From NCBI GenBank assembly GCA_005884465.1, contig VAZH01000262.1:1-8666 (forward strand): a DNA stretch of 8,666 nucleotides, given 5' to 3'. The position numbers and the translations under genes are program-made. Every line of letters begins with the position of its first letter. The first letter of the stretch is position 1. Below, in pieces: positions 7,041-8,666 of this stretch. The notes beneath the pieces were generated by a model. It did not search any database. It was not told where the DNA came from and saw only the letters and a program-made list of their open reading frames with translations. This DNA comes from Alphaproteobacteria bacterium. Lineage in GTDB: Bacteria; Pseudomonadota; Alphaproteobacteria; Rhizobiales; Xanthobacteraceae.

Positions 7041-7868
7041 CTACTGCCGAAACGGATACGCCAATTGTCCGCCAATCTCGGAGGGGATCGTCTGATCGGT
7101 CACGCCGTAATCGCCGGGCAGCCTATTTTCCGGCATCTGGAAGGTTCCAAACAGGACATCCCAGATCGGAAATGTTCCCGCGAAGTTGGTATTGCCGCCC
7201 TCTTCGAGCGAGGTGTGATGCCAGCGGTGGAAGACCGGCGTAGCCAATGCGTATTTGAATGGGCCCAGCGCCCAGTTCAGATTGGCGTGAACGAACGCCG
7301 AATGGAAGGTGGTGAAGGGTCCCACCCAGAGCATGATGTTGGGCGAGATACCCGCGACCAACAAGATGACATCGACCATTATAGTCCCGAGGAGAAGGTT
7401 CACCGGGTGGAAGCGCGCCGCCGAAATCCACTCCAGATCCTGCGAGGAATGATGGATGGCGTGATATTTCCAGAATCCGCCCCCGTGAAACATGCGGTGC
7501 AGCCAATACAGCATGAAATCCGATGCGACCAGGAACAGCACCGCTTGCATCCAAAGCGGAAGCTCTGACAACGGACCATGTCCATTCTCATAAAAGGCGA
7601 TCAGCTCGTCGGCGTCGCGAACGTTGAAAATGACGCTGGCGCCGATCACCATCAACCCGATGCGGAATACGCGGGCAAATACCGGCACGAAAAACCAGTA
7701 GCAGATGTCGGTGACAAGCTCGCGCTTGCGCCACCAGGGCTTGCCCGGATTGCACGCCCAGAAATGGGTGAGCACGGAGAACAGCAGAGCCAGCACGATC
7801 GTGACCGGCAGCAATTTCGCCATCGTGTGGCCGACCAGTTCTATGACTTCCAGGGGCAGAGTGGACAT
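7041..7868 (-). CDS. Fatty acid hydroxylase / sterol desaturase family membrane enzyme
   Basis: This 275-residue protein has the three histidine clusters that bind the di-iron centre of the family: HRMFH (124-128), HAIHH (136-140) and HRWHH (214-218), with extra conserved His at FHP (154), H189 and H194, and NTNFAG (226-231) after the last cluster. Hydrophobic segments lie near 18-34, 54-80, 105-122 and 155-185, so it is an inner-membrane protein with the active site on the cytoplasmic face. The family uses oxygen to hydroxylate or desaturate acyl chains, sterols, hopanoids or carotenoids; the substrate cannot be told from sequence here. GAGG is five bases before the ATG at 7868. The gene leads a likely two-gene unit with the GT-C-like gene, suggesting a shared lipid or envelope pathway. 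Confidence 0.9.
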   Translation of the reverse strand: MSTLPLEVIELVGHTMAKLLPVTIVLALLFSVLTHFWACNPGKPWWRKRELVTDICYWFFVPVFARVFRIGLMVIGASVIFNVRDADELIAFYENGHGPLSELPLWMQAVLFLVASDFMLYWLHRMFHGGGFWKYHAIHHSSQDLEWISAARFHPVNLLLGTIMVDVILLVAGISPNIMLWVGPFTTFHSAFVHANLNWALGPFKYALATPVFHRWHHTSLEEGGNTNFAGTFPIWDVLFGTFQMPENRLPGDYGVTDQTIPSEIGGQLAYPFRQ

Positions 7869-7913
7869 GCGGCCTCATCTGATCAGGAGACCTCATGGGT
7901 AGCCGCTCGCGCT

Positions 7914-8081
7914 TAAGGAGCTGTGAATCCAAAAGTGGCTCGCGCGGCGCCAGAATGGTACTCCGCCGCAATCCGCAGTTTAGCCAATGCCTTAATTCGA
8001 CATTTACTGTGCACAAGAATAACCGGTTCCATCCCTATTTGCGCAATCGAATTAACTGCGCCGCAATCGTCGGACTCTAGG
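7914..8081 (+). repeat. Upstream block of flp pilin, copy 1 of a direct repeat
   Basis: These 168 bases recur at 8337-8504 with 8 differences (160 identical). The first 99 bases are identical; all differences fall from 8013 onward. The block ends 37 bases before the flp start and contains a CtrA-like box and a hairpin-capable stretch (GCGGCG 7944-7949 with CGCCGC 7964-7969). It is non-coding by my reading; long open frames across it on both strands are shared shadows of the repeat. It also occupies the upstream region of the divergent hydroxylase-family gene. Confidence 0.9.
7992..8007 (+). promoter_or_regulatory. CtrA-like box upstream of flp copy 1
   Basis: TTAATTCGACATTTAC fits TTAA-N7-TTAAC with one mismatch. 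It lies about 112 bases before the flp ATG and is kept unchanged in copy 2. CtrA activates the pilA pilin gene in Caulobacter, so the match is biologically plausible. A further TTAAC half site is at 8052-8056. Confidence 0.45.
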
Positions 8082-8118
8082 GTCGCGTCGACGGTACGTG
8101 TGCATGGAGTGTGACCTG

Positions 8119-8283
8119 ATGAAGAACCTTGTTGCGCGTTTCGTGAAGGATGAATCCGGCGCGACCGCCATCGAATACGGCCTGATCGCCGCCGGTATTT
8201 CGGTTGTGATCATCGTCGCCGTCAATGGCATCGGCACCACCCTCAATACCAAGTTCCAGTTCATCTCCACCAATCTGAAATAA
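8119..8283 (+). CDS. flp: Flp/Fap-type class IVb pilin, copy 1
   Basis: The 54-residue prepilin reads MKNLVARFVKDESG then ATAIEYGLIAAG. This is the standard Flp layout: a short charged leader, a cleavage glycine (G14), Glu at mature position 5 followed by Tyr (E19-Y20), and one hydrophobic helix (about 21-38) ending in a short polar tail. A CpaA/TadV-type prepilin peptidase would cut after G14 and leave a 40-residue pilin that polymerises into Tad pili used for surface attachment. The start at 8119 is chosen over an upstream in-frame ATG at 8104 because GGAG lies nine bases before it and the leader has normal length. The same spacing is found in copy 2. The tad assembly genes are not in this window and may lie beyond its end. 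Confidence 0.95.
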   Translation: MKNLVARFVKDESGATAIEYGLIAAGISVVIIVAVNGIGTTLNTKFQFISTNLK

Positions 8284-8290
8284 GCGGTAT

Positions 8291-8334
8291 CGCGAAAGCA
8301 CAGTAGAGGCCTCGGTGACCCGGGGCCTTTCGCG
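8291..8334 (+). terminator. Compound hairpin between the two flp genes, likely terminator or processing site
   Basis: An inner stem pairs 8305-8315 with 8320-8330 (core AGGCCTCGG with CCGGGGCCT, loop TGAC), ending in TTT. An outer pair, CGCGAAAG (8291-8298) with CTTTCGCG (8327-8334), overlaps the inner right arm by a few bases, so the two are partly exclusive. It begins 8 bases after the flp stop. The T run is short, so it may be a leaky terminator or an mRNA 3'-end stabiliser. Confidence 0.65.
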
Positions 8335-8336
8335 TC

Positions 8337-8504
8337 TAAGGAGCTGTGAATCCAAAAGTGGCTCGCGCGGCGCCAGAATGGTACTCCGCCGCAATCCGCA
8401 GTTTAGCCAATGCCTTAATTCGACATTTACTGTGCGCAAGAACAGTCGGTTCCATCCGTATTTGTGCAATCGAATTAACTGCGCCGCAATAGTCGGACCC
8501 TAGG
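8337..8504 (+). repeat. Upstream block of flp pilin, copy 2 of a direct repeat
   Basis: This is the second copy of the block at 7914-8081, offset by 423 bases. It begins directly after the hairpin that ends the first flp unit. After 8504 the two copies diverge: copy 1 has 14 unrelated bases and copy 2 has 60 before similarity resumes at 8565 (8096 in copy 1), about 23 bases before the start codon. Confidence 0.9.
8415..8430 (+). promoter_or_regulatory. CtrA-like box upstream of flp copy 2
   Basis: The 16 bases are identical to those at 7992-8007 (TTAA-N7-TTTAC). Because of the longer spacer, this box is about 158 bases before the flp copy 2 ATG, 46 more than in copy 1. Confidence 0.4.
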
Positions 8505-8587
8505 CTGGTGCCACGGTCACGGTGCTGAGAACGCCGGCAGGACCTAACTTTAGTTCGACCAGCCACGTGTACATGGAGTTTAACCCG

Positions 8588-8666
8588 ATGCAGAACCTTA
8601 TTGCGCGTTTCGTGAAGGATGAATCCGGCGCGACCGCCATCGAATACGGCTTGATCGCCGCCGGTA
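8588..8666 (+). CDS. flp: Flp/Fap-type class IVb pilin, copy 2 (cut by window edge)
   Basis: The first 26 codons read MQNLIARFVKDESG then ATAIEYGLIAAG, and the gene continues beyond the window. Against copy 1 only three of 79 bases differ: K2Q, V5I and one silent change. Both replacements are in the leader removed by the prepilin peptidase, so the visible mature part is identical. GGAG lies nine bases before the ATG, as in copy 1. The tandem position and shared upstream block show it arose by duplication of a whole promoter-gene unit. Confidence 0.95.
   Translation, partial: MQNLIARFVKDESGATAIEYGLIAAG

Noticed and set aside
7588..8016. Minus-strand frames in the repeat (also 8077-8469) that encode the same peptide (NVELRHWLNCGLRRSTILAP)
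   Set aside because: The shared peptide simply reflects the DNA repeat upstream of flp; each frame then runs into unrelated sequence (antisense of flp or another frame of the hydroxylase gene), and no ribosome site is evident.
7914..8504. Possible insertion-sequence ends or a CRISPR-like array
   Set aside because: There are only two long direct copies, without terminal inverted repeats, transposase or short regular spacers; the pattern is a tandem gene-unit duplication.

Overview
The window looks like chromosome of a Bradyrhizobium-type alphaproteobacterium (Nitrobacteraceae). Grounds: high GC content, a urea ABC transporter with a sigma-54 promoter, an RhlE-type helicase next to an extended second IF-1 and a cspA, CtrA-type TTAA-N7-TTAA boxes, and class IVb (Flp/Tad) pilins. 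I recognise the families from memory; no database search was run.

Layout. (1) 1-1584, minus strand: start of urtB (cut by the window edge) and complete urtA. A perfect hairpin lies between them, and a well-formed -24/-12 (RpoN) promoter lies upstream of urtA, which fits nitrogen control of urea uptake. (2) 1585-2139: a long non-coding gap holding that promoter and an AT-rich block. (3) 2140-4456, plus strand: a DEAD-box RNA helicase, an IF-1 paralogue with a Gly/Arg-rich tail 24 bp downstream, then a CspA with its own structured leader and a strong intrinsic terminator. All three act on RNA folding or translation start, so this reads as a cold-shock/RNA-remodelling cluster. (4) 4457-4686: a convergent gap without a convincing gene but with a perfect CtrA consensus box. 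(5) 4687-5184, minus: a small exported protein made almost entirely of the N-terminal domain of pilus secretins (CpaC/RcpA-like) without the secretin pore. (6) 5185-5564: a gap with no supported gene. (7) 5565-7868, minus: a two-gene unit, a fatty-acid-hydroxylase/sterol-desaturase family membrane enzyme followed 24 bp later by a multi-spanning GT-C-like membrane protein with a DSD motif. (8) 7869-8666, plus: two nearly identical flp pilin genes in tandem. Each is preceded by the same 168-bp non-coding block (160 of 168 bases identical) carrying a CtrA-like box. The second gene runs off the end.

The most interesting parts are the tandem flp duplication, with its conserved upstream block, its divergent spacer and the hairpin between copies; the orphan perfect CtrA box; and the standalone secretin-N-domain protein, which may belong to the same Tad pilus biology. 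No CRISPR array, tRNA, rRNA, insertion sequence or phage gene was seen. I found no complete novel defence or mobile system here.
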